From Roseburia sp. (lineage in GTDB: Bacteria > Bacillota > Clostridia > Lachnospirales > Lachnospiraceae), in assembly GCA_017937095.1 (NCBI GenBank), contig JAGBEG010000017.1, positions 289,866 through 353,865 of the forward strand: a DNA stretch of 64,000 nt, in the 5' to 3' direction. Under the pieces are notes generated by a model. The model saw only the letters and a program-made list of their open reading frames with translations, made no database searches and was not told where the DNA came from. The translations under genes and the position numbers were made by a program. Numbering within the stretch: the stretch's first letter is position 1; the number at the start of each line of letters is the position of its first letter. Positions 37,548 to 46,177 of the stretch are shown one piece after another.

Positions 37548-38229
37548 ATCTGCAAGAAAGACAGGACTTCCGTTTTCTTACGGTAATTCACTGTTGGATT
37601 ATGTCAACAACAGCAACACGTCCGGCGGCAATCCACTGCTTGATGCGCTGAACAAGAACAGCAGCAGTTCTGCAATAAGCAGCGGCAACGGAAATATCAA
37701 TGCACTGCTTAATTCGTTGAATAAGACCGGTGGCGAAAAGCTCAGACAGCAGGCGGATCACCTGGCACAGGCGGCAGGCGTTTTTACAGTGGAAGGAGAG
37801 GAATCCGTTTTTGAAAAGGCAAAGGAAAGCGGCGACCGGACGGACATTTACCGGAGCGCAGAAAAACTGGTCGAAAGCTATAATGCTGCAATAAAAGAAC
37901 TACAGAAGACATCGGACTCGTTGAACCAGTATTATGGGCAGATGCTCGGGGAGGCAGTCGTAGAAAATGCGGCGGCTCTTAATGACGTCGGAATCACCAT
38001 GGAAAAGGATGGTACATTAAGCCTCGACAAAAACAAAATGAAATCGGCGGCGGATGAAAGCCTTGAGAAAGCGCTTGGGGTTTCCGGTACTTTTACAAAA
38101 AAAGCGGCATTTATCGCTTCAAGGATTTCCGAGAATGCGCAGGCGGAAATCCAGAGTATTTCCAGCCAGTATAATATGGCGGGGAACACTTACGCGGCAG
38201 TGTCAGGCAGGTATGATTTCCGCGGATAA
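37519..38229 (+). CDS. protein resembling the C-terminal region of flagellar cap protein FliD
   Basis: This 236-residue protein has an Asn/Ser/Gly-rich stretch (about residues 25-75). The C-terminal half reads like the end of FliD: a long helix (SYNAAIKELQKTSDSLNQYYGQML), then LNDVGITMEKDGTLSLDKNKMKSAADES with the DGTLSLDxxK block, and a final helix (AAFIASRISENAQAEIQSISSQYN). It is much shorter than real FliD (usually over 450 residues) and lacks its N-terminal domain, so it may be a relative or an adapted export substrate. The ATG at 37519 follows AAGGAGGAATAC. Confidence 0.65.
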   Translation: MRVTTQMLNESARKTGLPFSYGNSLLDYVNNSNTSGGNPLLDALNKNSSSSAISSGNGNINALLNSLNKTGGEKLRQQADHLAQAAGVFTVEGEESVFEKAKESGDRTDIYRSAEKLVESYNAAIKELQKTSDSLNQYYGQMLGEAVVENAAALNDVGITMEKDGTLSLDKNKMKSAADESLEKALGVSGTFTKKAAFIASRISENAQAEIQSISSQYNMAGNTYAAVSGRYDFRG

Positions 38230-38276
38230 CCGTAAAATGCAGACAAAACAATCAATAAAAATAACAGGAGAATGAT

Positions 38277-39071
38277 ATGCCGATACAGAGTATAGAGAAA
38301 TGGAATCTTTGGGAACAGCCCGGAACCGTCAAAAACGAGGAACGAAAGAGCATAAAAGATGTGATACCGGAGTTGAAAGACAGGAAAATAAGCACGGACA
38401 GCGTCACATTTTCCAGAGAGGGCATGGCGGCTCTGCGCAGTCAGGTACAGAGTATGCCGGGGCATATTGACGTCGAAGAAATCATGCGTATGCGGGAAAT
38501 CCTTCCGAAGCTTTGCATGAATCCTTCCGATGATTTCCTGTGGGCGATGCGGGATGATATGCAAAGCTCCTTAAATGCAATCAAACAGTCAAAGGGAAAC
38601 TATACGCTTGACGATCTGATTTCCATTCGTATGGAGGCATATGTCAGACAATACGATGCCCTGCAGCAGTCCTATGAGGGAGGTTTACGTGACATCTACG
38701 TATCTGACGGTATCGACGAAAATGGGAAATTGCAATATCATAAGGTGACGCAGGAAGAGGATACGGCATATCTGAACCAGGCGTTTGACAGCATTGCCGA
38801 CAGTTTGAAATTTTCGGCAGAGTCGCAGGAGATAAAGCGGCAGATTGATGAAGCGTTTGGCGGAAAAGGCGGGCTGCCCGTCGCTCTGCCCGAAGGCTAT
38901 GGCGAGAGGCTGGCGGATATCCTAAAAAAGGCGTCTTTAGAGTATGCGGACCGGAAGGAACAGGGGCAGTATGCGGATGCCTCCGGTCTGGCGTTAAAGT
39001 ACTTAAATGAAGACGCAGAGTTTGCGGACGCCATGCGTATGTTGTTTTCGAATGTAATGCCGATGCCGTAA
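38277..39071 (+). CDS. uncharacterised helical protein
   Basis: This 264-residue soluble protein is mostly helical with no recognised domain. It has SREGMAALRSQVQSMPGHIDVEEIMRMREILPKL, YTLDDLISIRMEAYVRQYDALQQSYEGG and a C-terminal LALKYLNEDAEFADAMRMLFSNVM. No signal peptide and no cysteine cluster. The start follows AACAGGAGAATGAT. It lies 47 bp after the FliD-like gene and ends in a strong terminator, so it closes a three-gene unit of likely common function. Motility association is only by neighbourhood. Confidence 0.7.
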   Translation: MPIQSIEKWNLWEQPGTVKNEERKSIKDVIPELKDRKISTDSVTFSREGMAALRSQVQSMPGHIDVEEIMRMREILPKLCMNPSDDFLWAMRDDMQSSLNAIKQSKGNYTLDDLISIRMEAYVRQYDALQQSYEGGLRDIYVSDGIDENGKLQYHKVTQEEDTAYLNQAFDSIADSLKFSAESQEIKRQIDEAFGGKGGLPVALPEGYGERLADILKKASLEYADRKEQGQYADASGLALKYLNEDAEFADAMRMLFSNVMPMP

Positions 39072-39085
39072 AAGATATGGACCAT

Positions 39086-39149
39086 AGCGGGATAGAAAGA
39101 TTGGAAAGAAGCGGAAGCTTAAAAAGCAATCTTTCTTCCCGCTTTTTTG
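39086..39149 (+). terminator. Rho-independent terminator of the three-gene cluster
   Basis: AGCGGGATAGAAAGATTG (39086-39103) pairs with CAATCTTTCTTCCCGCT (39127-39143) with a one-base bulge, followed by TTTTT. Confidence 0.88.
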
Positions 39150-39175
39150 TATAGATTTTATGCTTGTAATATAAT
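39147..39175 (+). promoter_or_regulatory. sigma-A promoter before the Rpn-type pseudogene
   Basis: TTGTAT (39147-39152), 17-bp spacer, TATAAT (39170-39175). The region 39176-39330 is very AT-rich and holds nothing else that I can see. Confidence 0.55.
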
Positions 39176-39330
39176 GAAAAGTGTGCTACATTTGATACAT
39201 CACATTTATATTTATTCTATATATTCTACTTGGTCTTTTTATCACGGCAGTTCGCCAGACATTCCAAGTGAGCAAAGCGTTTTTTGGTATTGCACAGACA
39301 GCAGAAAGAATTTATAATGGAGGAAACCAT

Positions 39331-40250
39331 ATGAATCAAAGCACACAATCGAGTACTAATCGTGAGTACAAGGACAGATTATTCAAATTGATTTTCCGGG
39401 AGAAGCAGGACTTACTGGAACTGTATAACGCGCTTAATGATACAGCGTATGATAACCCGGAGGACATTGTGGTGAATACGTTAGAGGATGTTGTATACAT
39501 GGGAATGAAGAATGATATTTCATTTCTCCTGCAGGAAAGGCTGAATCTCTATGAGCACCAGAGCACGATGTCACCGAATTTGCCGCTGCGCGGGATGCTT
39601 TATTTCGCAGCGCTGTATCGGAATTGTTGGCAAATCACGAGGATTTGTACAGCAGCCGGAGAATTGCGCTGCCTCTGCCGAGGTTCGTGATATTTTATAA
39701 TGGATTGCAGGAAGAGCCGGAGCGTATGATCCTGTATCTGCACGATTCATTTCCAGAGAAGTATAGAGCGGCTGATGCAGATTTGGATTGCCGGGCAACA
39801 TTAATTAACATCAATGCCGGGCATAACCAGGAGTTGATGAAAAAATGCAGGCGGCTGGAAGAATATTCTGTCTTTGTAGGGAAGGTCAGGGAATATCAGC
39901 GGAAGGATTACGTAATTGAGCAGGCGATAGACCTTGCGGTACAGGAGTGTGTGCAGAACGGAATTTTAGAGGATGTATTGCGGGAGAACCGCGAGGAGGT
40001 GCGTTCTATGCTGTTGACGGAGTATAACGAGCAGGCACATATTGAAAACGAGCGGAGGATTGCTGCAGATGAGGCGTTTGAACAGGGAATTGAGGCTGGA
40101 ATTGAACAGGGAATTGAGACAGGAACCGAGTGTTTTGCGGCGTTGACGAAGAAGCTGATACAGGAGTCACGCGCCGAGGAACTGCTTCGGGCAACGGAAG
40201 AGAAGGAATTTCGGGAAAAGCTGTATGAGGAATATGGGATAAAACAGTGA
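39331..40250 (+). pseudogene. Rpn-family PD-(D/E)XK nuclease/transposase-like gene, frameshifted
   Basis: The 5' part (from ATG 39331 after GGAGG) encodes REYKDRLFKLIF...LYNALNDTAYDNPEDI...VYMGMKNDISFLLQERLNLYEHQSTMSPNLPLRGMLYFAALYR. The match to the Rpn/PD-(D/E)XK family then breaks. The frame that starts near 39621 continues ELLANHEDLYSSRRIALPLPRFVIFYNGLQEEP to the stop at 40250, including Glu/Gly repeats (EQGIEAGIEQGIETG). Adding one G at 39621 (GG to GGG) restores YRELLANHEDLYS, so a one-base deletion split the gene. Family members promote recombination or act as nucleases. A sequencing error cannot be excluded. Confidence 0.85.
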
Positions 40251-40260
40251 TTTTGCCAGC

Positions 40261-40309
40261 GGCTGGATAAAGTACAGAAGGAAACGTCTGTAGCTTGTCC
40301 AGTCTTTTT
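40261..40309 (+). terminator. Rho-independent terminator after the Rpn-type pseudogene
   Basis: GGCTGGATAAAGTACAGA (40261-40278) pairs, with some G-U, with TCTGTAGCTTGTCCAGTC (40287-40304), followed by TTTTT. Confidence 0.82.
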
Positions 40310-40372
40310 ACTCTATAGGAAATACCGTGTTGTTGTAAAGCGTGAAAGTACTGATTCCTATAGAGTAAAAAG
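40304..40372 (+). repeat. 69-bp element with perfect 18-bp inverted termini
   Basis: The 18 bp at 40304-40321 (CTTTTTACTCTATAGGAA) are the exact reverse complement of 40355-40372, with 33 bp between. The left arm contains copy 2 of the TATAGGAAATAC element (40305-40325). It can fold into a hairpin acting as terminator on either strand, or it may be a small MITE-like remnant. No target-site duplication is visible. Confidence 0.7.
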
Positions 40373-40425
40373 CCCTGCCGGGCCGGATTCTTTTTAAATC
40401 AGATATATGTATTATGGAGGAAAAC

Positions 40426-41052
40426 ATGGGACAGATCATATTAGCTTCCGCGTCTCCGCGGAGAAAGGAACTTTTAGAGCAGATCGGACTTTGCTTTGAC
40501 GTCTGCCCGGCAAAGGGAGAGGAGATCATCACAAAGAACGTGCCGGGCGAGGCCGTAGAGGAGCTTGCCAGCCAGAAGGCGAGAGAGGTTGCCGGGATGG
40601 TAAAGACATACGGGGCGGAGCATGAGGAGCTTGTGACGCCGCAGGATGTCATGGTGATCGGCGCGGACACGATTGTGGCGTATGGAGAGGAGATTCTCGG
40701 AAAGCCAAAGGATGAAAAGGATGCGTTTCGTATGCTTTCCCTGCTCTCGGGGAATACACATGCGGTGTATACAGGCGTTTCGATTATTTTGCTTGCCGCG
40801 TCAGGGAAGGCGGGCGAGCTTACCTTTCATGAGCGAACCGATGTTGTGATGCGTCATATGGATGCGCAGGAAATCCGGCGCTATATCGCGACAGGCGAGC
40901 CGATGGACAAGGCGGGCGCATATGGGATTCAGGGAAAATGTGCGATTTTTATTGACAAAATCGACGGTGACTATAATAATGTTGTAGGGCTTCCGGTGGC
41001 GGCGATTTACCGGGAGTTAAAGAAGCTTGGAATTGACCTTTATTTATGGTAA
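40426..41052 (+). CDS. maf: Maf family nucleoside triphosphate pyrophosphatase
   Basis: This 208-residue protein has the Maf signature LASASPRRKELLEQIG and the catalytic-metal motif VIGADTIVAYGEEILGKP, followed by LSGNTHAVYTGV and a C-terminal GKCAIFIDKIDGDYNNVVGLPVA block. Maf proteins hydrolyse non-canonical nucleotides such as dTTP, UTP or modified derivatives, and overexpression blocks septation in Bacillus. ATG 40426 is chosen over the in-frame ATG 40414 because GGAGG lies between them. It starts a six-gene plus-strand run. Confidence 0.93.
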   Translation: MGQIILASASPRRKELLEQIGLCFDVCPAKGEEIITKNVPGEAVEELASQKAREVAGMVKTYGAEHEELVTPQDVMVIGADTIVAYGEEILGKPKDEKDAFRMLSLLSGNTHAVYTGVSIILLAASGKAGELTFHERTDVVMRHMDAQEIRRYIATGEPMDKAGAYGIQGKCAIFIDKIDGDYNNVVGLPVAAIYRELKKLGIDLYLW

Positions 41053-41068
41053 GGTAAGGAGGAATATT

Positions 41069-41326
41069 ATGTACGATGAGGTTTGTCTGGACACATTTTT
41101 AGAGCAGCAGGGGAAGTTGTTTAAGGAGAACGTGGCGGAAAGCCGTGAGGAAGCGGAAGCGTTTTTGGAAGACTGCATGGCGGTGGTCGTTAAGAATCTG
41201 AAGGAAGTACGGGAATATTTTAAAAAGGAAGGAGCGGACATTGCGGGCATGAGCAAGGAAGAACTTGCGGATGCGGCGGAGGTGTTCGCGCTGCCGGACG
41301 GCAGATACCTGATCGTGGAGGCGTAA
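41069..41326 (+). CDS. small conserved acidic protein of unknown function
   Basis: This 85-residue, acidic, probably helical protein starts MYDEVCLDTFLEQQGKLF and ends ALPDGRYLIVEA. No membrane segment. The start at 41069 follows AAGGAGGAATATT; the gene lies 16 bp after maf and 33 bp before the FAD-protein gene. I recall similar short proteins in other Lachnospiraceae but no function. Confidence 0.8.
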   Translation: MYDEVCLDTFLEQQGKLFKENVAESREEAEAFLEDCMAVVVKNLKEVREYFKKEGADIAGMSKEELADAAEVFALPDGRYLIVEA

Positions 41327-41359
41327 TGTGCCTATAATAAGAAAGAATGAGGAAACAGA

Positions 41360-42757
41360 ATGAAGAATTATGATGTGATTATTATCGGGGCCGGTCCTTC
41401 CGGCATCTTTTGTGCGTATGAGCTGATTCATGCGAAGAAGGATTTAAAGGTTCTTATGATCGAAAAGGGAAGAAGGATCGAGAAACGCGAATGTCCAAAG
41501 CGGAAGACGAAGGTCTGCGTGGGCTGCAAACCGTGTTCGATTACGACCGGATTTGCAGGGGCGGGCGCGTTTTCCGACGGAAAGCTTTCGCTCTCCCCGG
41601 ATGTCGGCGGCAATCTGCCGGAGATTCTGGGCTATGATGAGACGGTCGCGCTGTTAAAGGAATCCGACGACATTTATCTGAAATTCGGGGCTGACACGAA
41701 GGTGTACGGCGTTGACAAGGAGAAGGAGATTCGTGAGATCCGCAGAAAGGCAATCAATGCGAACTTAAAGCTCATCGAGTGTCCGATCCGCCATCTCGGA
41801 ACAGAGGAAGGGTACAAGATCTACGCAAGGCTTCAGGAACATCTTCTGGAAGAGGGCGTGGAAATGGAGTTCGGCACGATGGTGCAGGATATTCTGATCG
41901 AGGACGGACAGGTAAAGGGAATTATCACCGATAAGGACGAGACTTACATGGCGCCCGAAGTCATTTCTGCGGTCGGACGCGAGGGTGCGGACTGGTTTTC
42001 CCATATCTGTAAGCAGCATGGCATCGAGACGCAGGTCGGCACGGTCGATGTGGGCGTGCGCGTGGAGGTGCGCGATGAGGTCATGGAATTTTTGAATGAG
42101 AATCTCTATGAGGCAAAGCTCGTGTACCATACGCCAACCTTTGATGACAAGGTGCGGACTTTCTGTACGAATCCGTCCGGCGAGGTCGCGACCGAGTACT
42201 ATGACAACGGGCTTGCCGTGGTAAACGGTCATGCGTACAAGTCAAAGGATTTAAAGACGAACAATACCAATTTTGCCATTCTGGTGTCAAAGAATTTTAC
42301 GAAGCCGTTTAAGACGCCGATTGAATATGGTAAGCAGATTGCACAGCTCTCAAATATGCTCTGCGACGGCAAGATTCTGGTACAGACCTTCGGCGATTTT
42401 AAGAGGGGAAGAAGAACGACAGAGGAGCGCCTTTGCCGGAACAATCTGATTCCGACGCTAAAGGATGCCGTACCAGGTGATTTGTCGCTTGTGTTCCCGC
42501 ACCGTATTATGGTGGATATTGAGGAGATGATCATGGCGCTTGATAAGGTGACGCCGGGGCTTGCGAGCGACGAGACGCTCCTTTACGGTGTTGAAGTCAA
42601 GTTCTATTCCAATAAGGTAGTGGTCAACAGGGATTTTGAGACCAGTGTCAGGGGGCTGCGTGCGATCGGAGACGGCGCTTCCGTGACGAGAGGCTTGCAG
42701 CAGGCGTCCGCGAACGGTATTTCGGTGGCGAGAAGTATCTTAAAGACGATGGCATAG
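41360..42757 (+). CDS. FAD-dependent oxidoreductase (COG2509-like)
   Basis: This 465-residue flavoprotein has an N-terminal dinucleotide-binding motif (VIIIGAGPSGIFCAYEL), then MIEKGRRIEKRECPKRKTK. A cysteine-rich stretch (CPK...CVGCKPC, about residues 46-61) could hold a cluster or disulfide. A second FAD contact is in the C-terminal LRAIGDGASVTRGLQQASANG. It resembles the uncharacterised FAD-dependent dehydrogenase group COG2509; substrate unknown. A weak AGGAAACAG precedes the start. It is co-transcribed with maf and the foldase gene. Confidence 0.88.
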   Translation: MKNYDVIIIGAGPSGIFCAYELIHAKKDLKVLMIEKGRRIEKRECPKRKTKVCVGCKPCSITTGFAGAGAFSDGKLSLSPDVGGNLPEILGYDETVALLKESDDIYLKFGADTKVYGVDKEKEIREIRRKAINANLKLIECPIRHLGTEEGYKIYARLQEHLLEEGVEMEFGTMVQDILIEDGQVKGIITDKDETYMAPEVISAVGREGADWFSHICKQHGIETQVGTVDVGVRVEVRDEVMEFLNENLYEAKLVYHTPTFDDKVRTFCTNPSGEVATEYYDNGLAVVNGHAYKSKDLKTNNTNFAILVSKNFTKPFKTPIEYGKQIAQLSNMLCDGKILVQTFGDFKRGRRTTEERLCRNNLIPTLKDAVPGDLSLVFPHRIMVDIEEMIMALDKVTPGLASDETLLYGVEVKFYSNKVVVNRDFETSVRGLRAIGDGASVTRGLQQASANGISVARSILKTMA

Positions 42758-42773
42758 ACAAGGGTGTGTTGCG

Positions 42774-43766
42774 ATGAAGAGAAAATGGGTTGCGAAGGTG
42801 GCTGCATGTGTATGCTGCATGGCGGTCATGCTTTCGGGATGTCAGATTGGAAACAAAGAGATTGTCGTTTCGGGCAGCCTGAATAATAAGCAGGTATTTG
42901 CGCTGAATAAGACGACATGCGGTCTGAAGGAGGCAAAGGTCTATCTGACGAATTACCAGAATATCTACGGAACTGCATATACGATTGATCTCTGGCAGCA
43001 TGATTTCGGGGATGATTCCCTGACGCAGTATGTGAAGGATATTGCGCTCGAAGAGCTTACCCGTGTCTATTGCATGGATCTTCTGGCGCAGTCACAGGAA
43101 ATGGCGCTCTCCGAGGAGGAGCTGCTTAAGGTGTCCGAGGCGGCGAAGGAATACTACGATTCACTGTCGGAGGAAGAGATTACATATATGGGAGTCTCGG
43201 AAATGGACATTGAAGAGTACTACACGCACTACGCGCTTGCACAGAAGCTCTATAATTCGCTCACGGACGGGGTAAATGACGAGGTGAGCGACGACGAGGC
43301 GAGGGTCATGGAAATCATGCAGATTTATGTGACGGAAAAGACGGATGCGTGGGAGGTAAGGCAGAAGCTGGAGCAGGGAGATGATTTTGCTTCGCTTGCG
43401 AATAACTATAATGAGAAGTCCGCAATTCAGGTCACAGTCGCGCGGGACGATCTGCCGGATGAGGTGGAGGAAATCGCGTTCCGGCTCGATAATGACGAGA
43501 TTTCAGGAATGATTGAGACGGAGAATGGATACTATTTTATTAAGTGCCTGAATAAGTACGATGAGGAGCTGACGGAGGCGAATAAATCTAACATTGTGGA
43601 AAAACGGGAAAAAGAAGCGTTTGACGATGTGTATAATGAGTTTGTTTCATCCTTAAGTTCGAATCTCAATGTGGAACTGTGGGATAGCCTTGCGCTGCAG
43701 ACGGACGGAACGATGACGACGAACAGCTTTTTTTCGGTGTTTGAAAAATACTGTAGTGATATATAG
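42774..43766 (+). CDS. PrsA-like extracytoplasmic peptidyl-prolyl isomerase lipoprotein
   Basis: This 330-residue protein has a lipoprotein signal (MKRKWVAKVAACVCCMAVMLSGC, lipobox LSGC). An N-terminal SurA/PrsA-type helical chaperone region follows, with a parvulin-like domain near residues 180-265 (IMQIYVTEKTDAWEVRQKLEQGDDFASLANNYNE...FRLDNDEISGMIETENGYYFIKCL). It would act outside the membrane in folding secreted proteins. The C-terminal tail is helical. The start lies 17 bp after the flavoprotein gene. Confidence 0.88.
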   Translation: MKRKWVAKVAACVCCMAVMLSGCQIGNKEIVVSGSLNNKQVFALNKTTCGLKEAKVYLTNYQNIYGTAYTIDLWQHDFGDDSLTQYVKDIALEELTRVYCMDLLAQSQEMALSEEELLKVSEAAKEYYDSLSEEEITYMGVSEMDIEEYYTHYALAQKLYNSLTDGVNDEVSDDEARVMEIMQIYVTEKTDAWEVRQKLEQGDDFASLANNYNEKSAIQVTVARDDLPDEVEEIAFRLDNDEISGMIETENGYYFIKCLNKYDEELTEANKSNIVEKREKEAFDDVYNEFVSSLSSNLNVELWDSLALQTDGTMTTNSFFSVFEKYCSDI

Positions 43767-43788
43767 CGTGAGAAATGAGGTGTTTTCT

Positions 43789-45132
43789 TTGACAAAAGAT
43801 ATGACAAACGGATCTCCGATGAAATTGATCTTAGGATTTTCCGTGCCGCTTTTGTTCGGTTTTTTATTTCAGCAGTTTTATAATCTGGTAGATACGCTGA
43901 TTGTAGGAAGATTTCTCGGTGTGGACGCGCTGGCGGCTGTCGGCGCTACCGGTTCAATCAACTTCCTGATTATCGGGTTCTGCATGGGTGTGTGCAACGG
44001 CTTTGCAATTCCGCTTGCGCATCGTTTTGGCGCAGGAGATTATAAGGCAATGCGTGCGTTTATGATGAATGCCGTGTACCTTGCGGTCGTTTTTGCGGCG
44101 GTGATGACGGTGCTTACCGTAGTGTACTGTAAGCCGATTCTTAAGTTGATGCGTACGCCGGACAATATTATTGATGACGCTTATATTTATATCGTTATCA
44201 TTTTCGCGGGCATTCCCGCGACGTATCTTTATAATCTGATCTCGGGAATTATCCGTTCGATGGGAGATAGCAAGACACCTGTCGTATTTCTTACGATTGC
44301 CTCTGTGTTAAATATCGTACTGGATCTTGTACTGATTATAAGCTTTGATATGGGTGTGGCGGGAGCTGCACTTGCAACGGTGGTTTCGCAGGCGGTTTCC
44401 GGTGTCGGATGTCTCATCTACAGCATGAAGAAATTTGAGATTTTACACACAGATGAAGACGAGCGGAAAATCAATACATTTTATATGAAGACGCTCTGCG
44501 GTATGGGCGTTCCGATGGGGCTGCAGTATTCGATCACGGCAATCGGAAGCGTTATCCTGCAGAGTGCGGTCAACACGCTTGGTTCGGATGCGGTCGCGGC
44601 GATGACGGCGGGAAGCAAGATCGGTATGTTCTTCTGCTGTCCGTATGATGCGCTGGGGTCTACGATGGCGACCTACGGCGGGCAGAACGTGGGAGCAAAG
44701 AAGATGGACCGTATCAAGGAAGGGCTTAAGGATTGTTCGATTCTCGGCATAGGCTATTCGCTGATTGCGTTTGTAGTGCTTTACTTTGCAGGCGGAAGTC
44801 TGGCAGCCTTTTTTATCGAAAGCGCAGAGACTTCGATTATTGAAGACGCGCAGTTGTTTTTGATTATCAACAGTGCGTTCTATATAGCGCTGGCGTTCGT
44901 CAATATTGTGCGGTTCCTGATTCAGGGAATGGGCTACAGTAAGTTTGCGATTCTTGCGGGTGTTTTTGAGATGGTGGCGCGGACAATTGTCGGCTTTGTG
45001 TTTGTTCCGGTTTTCGGATATCCGGCGGCGTGCTTTGCGAGTCCGGTGGCATGGATTTTTGCGGATATGTTTTTGTTCCCGGCATATTTTCATGTGTTTA
45101 AGAAGACAAAGCGGATGTTAAATGTGGAATAG
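43789..45132 (+). CDS. MATE family efflux transporter
   Basis: This 447-residue, 12-helix membrane protein starts (M)TKDMTNGSPMKLILGFSVPLLFGFLFQQFYNLVDTLIVGRFLG, a typical MATE N-terminus, and has the second-repeat counterpart GMGVPMGLQYSITAIGSVILQ. Family members export cationic drugs or metabolites using Na+ or H+. I place the start at TTG 43789, 6-8 bp after GAGGTG; the ATG at 43801 has no binding site, and the frame upstream overlaps the foldase gene. It lies 20 bp before uppP. Confidence 0.92.
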   Translation: MTKDMTNGSPMKLILGFSVPLLFGFLFQQFYNLVDTLIVGRFLGVDALAAVGATGSINFLIIGFCMGVCNGFAIPLAHRFGAGDYKAMRAFMMNAVYLAVVFAAVMTVLTVVYCKPILKLMRTPDNIIDDAYIYIVIIFAGIPATYLYNLISGIIRSMGDSKTPVVFLTIASVLNIVLDLVLIISFDMGVAGAALATVVSQAVSGVGCLIYSMKKFEILHTDEDERKINTFYMKTLCGMGVPMGLQYSITAIGSVILQSAVNTLGSDAVAAMTAGSKIGMFFCCPYDALGSTMATYGGQNVGAKKMDRIKEGLKDCSILGIGYSLIAFVVLYFAGGSLAAFFIESAETSIIEDAQLFLIINSAFYIALAFVNIVRFLIQGMGYSKFAILAGVFEMVARTIVGFVFVPVFGYPAACFASPVAWIFADMFLFPAYFHVFKKTKRMLNVE

Positions 45133-45152
45133 GAGGAAAACAGGGAGGATTT

Positions 45153-46061
45153 ATGATAGAAATTTTAAAAGCAATACTTTTTGGCATTGTGGAGGGAATC
45201 ACTGAGTGGCTTCCGATCAGCAGCACAGGACATATGATCCTTCTGAACGAATTTGTGACGCTTGAGGTCAGCAAGGAGTTCTGGGATATGTTTCTTGTTG
45301 TCATCCAGTTGGGGGCGATTCTTGCAGTCGTGGTATTGTTCTGGAATCTGATCTGGCCGTTTTCGCTTACATCCTCGGAGCAGGTTGTAAGCTCCGGCGC
45401 GGCGGGCACTGCGGGAAAGAAGGGCGGTTTCTGGCAGCAGGAATACTGGGTCATTGGACCGATTGCTGTACGGATGCCCATTATTATAAACTGGCTTAAA
45501 ATCGTAGTATCCTGTCTGCCGGCGATTGTTTTCGTCGTGCTTGGGCTGGATGATACCTGCGACCGTCTTTTTTACAACCCGGTCTGTGTCTCCATCGCGC
45601 TGATCGTATTCGGTATCGCGTTTATTCTGGTGGAGAACCGCAATGCGGGAAGGAACGCATCCGTCGAAGAAATGCGTGATATTACGTTTCAAATGGCGGT
45701 TCTGATCGGAATCTTCCAGCTTCTTGCCGCGGCGTTTCCGGGGACCTCGCGCTCGGGTGCGACGATTATCGGTGCGCTTTTAATCGGCATTTCCAGAAAA
45801 GCGGCAAGCGAGTTTACATTTATCCTCGCGATTCCGGTCATGCTCGGCGCAAGCCTGCTTGAGCTGTTGGATTTTGGGTTTGCGCTGACGGGAACGGAAT
45901 GGATGATTCTGCTTGCCGGAATGGTGAGCGCATTCGTCGTGTCCATCGTCGTCATCAAGTTCTTGCTGGGTTACATAAGAAAGCATGATTTTAAGGTGTT
46001 CGGCTGGTATCGTATTGTGCTGGGCGCGCTTGTGCTGGCGTATTTTTTCCTGTTAAAATAG
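45153..46061 (+). CDS. uppP: undecaprenyl-diphosphatase (UppP/BacA)
   Basis: This 302-residue membrane protein has the two active-site motifs EGITEWLPISSTGHMIL and FPGTSRSGATIIGALLIGISRKAASEFTFILAIP. It dephosphorylates undecaprenyl diphosphate so the lipid carrier can re-enter peptidoglycan synthesis, and confers bacitracin tolerance when abundant. It is a little longer than usual because of an extra loop (residues ~75-100, SSEQVVSSGAAGTAGKKGG). The start follows AGGGAGGATTT. A terminator follows at 46086. Confidence 0.96.
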   Translation: MIEILKAILFGIVEGITEWLPISSTGHMILLNEFVTLEVSKEFWDMFLVVIQLGAILAVVVLFWNLIWPFSLTSSEQVVSSGAAGTAGKKGGFWQQEYWVIGPIAVRMPIIINWLKIVVSCLPAIVFVVLGLDDTCDRLFYNPVCVSIALIVFGIAFILVENRNAGRNASVEEMRDITFQMAVLIGIFQLLAAAFPGTSRSGATIIGALLIGISRKAASEFTFILAIPVMLGASLLELLDFGFALTGTEWMILLAGMVSAFVVSIVVIKFLLGYIRKHDFKVFGWYRIVLGALVLAYFFLLK

Positions 46062-46085
46062 AACAGCCGCAGAAGAAGAAAAATG

Positions 46086-46117
46086 AGCGGAAGAGGCGAT
46101 TGCTTTTTCCGCTTTTT
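46086..46117 (+). terminator. Rho-independent terminator after uppP
   Basis: AGCGGAA (46086-46092) pairs with TTCCGCT (46107-46113), followed by TTTT. Confidence 0.75.
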
Positions 46118-46133
46118 ATGCGATAGGAAATAC
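46113..46133 (+). repeat. terminator-linked TATAGGAAATAC element, copy 3
   Basis: TTTTTA, then TGC, then GATAGGAAATAC, overlapping the U-tract of the uppP terminator exactly as copies 1 and 2 do at theirs. Confidence 0.6.
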
Positions 46134-46177
46134 CGGATTACTAAAGTGAGAGAGCGATAGGAGAGATAGAACAACAT

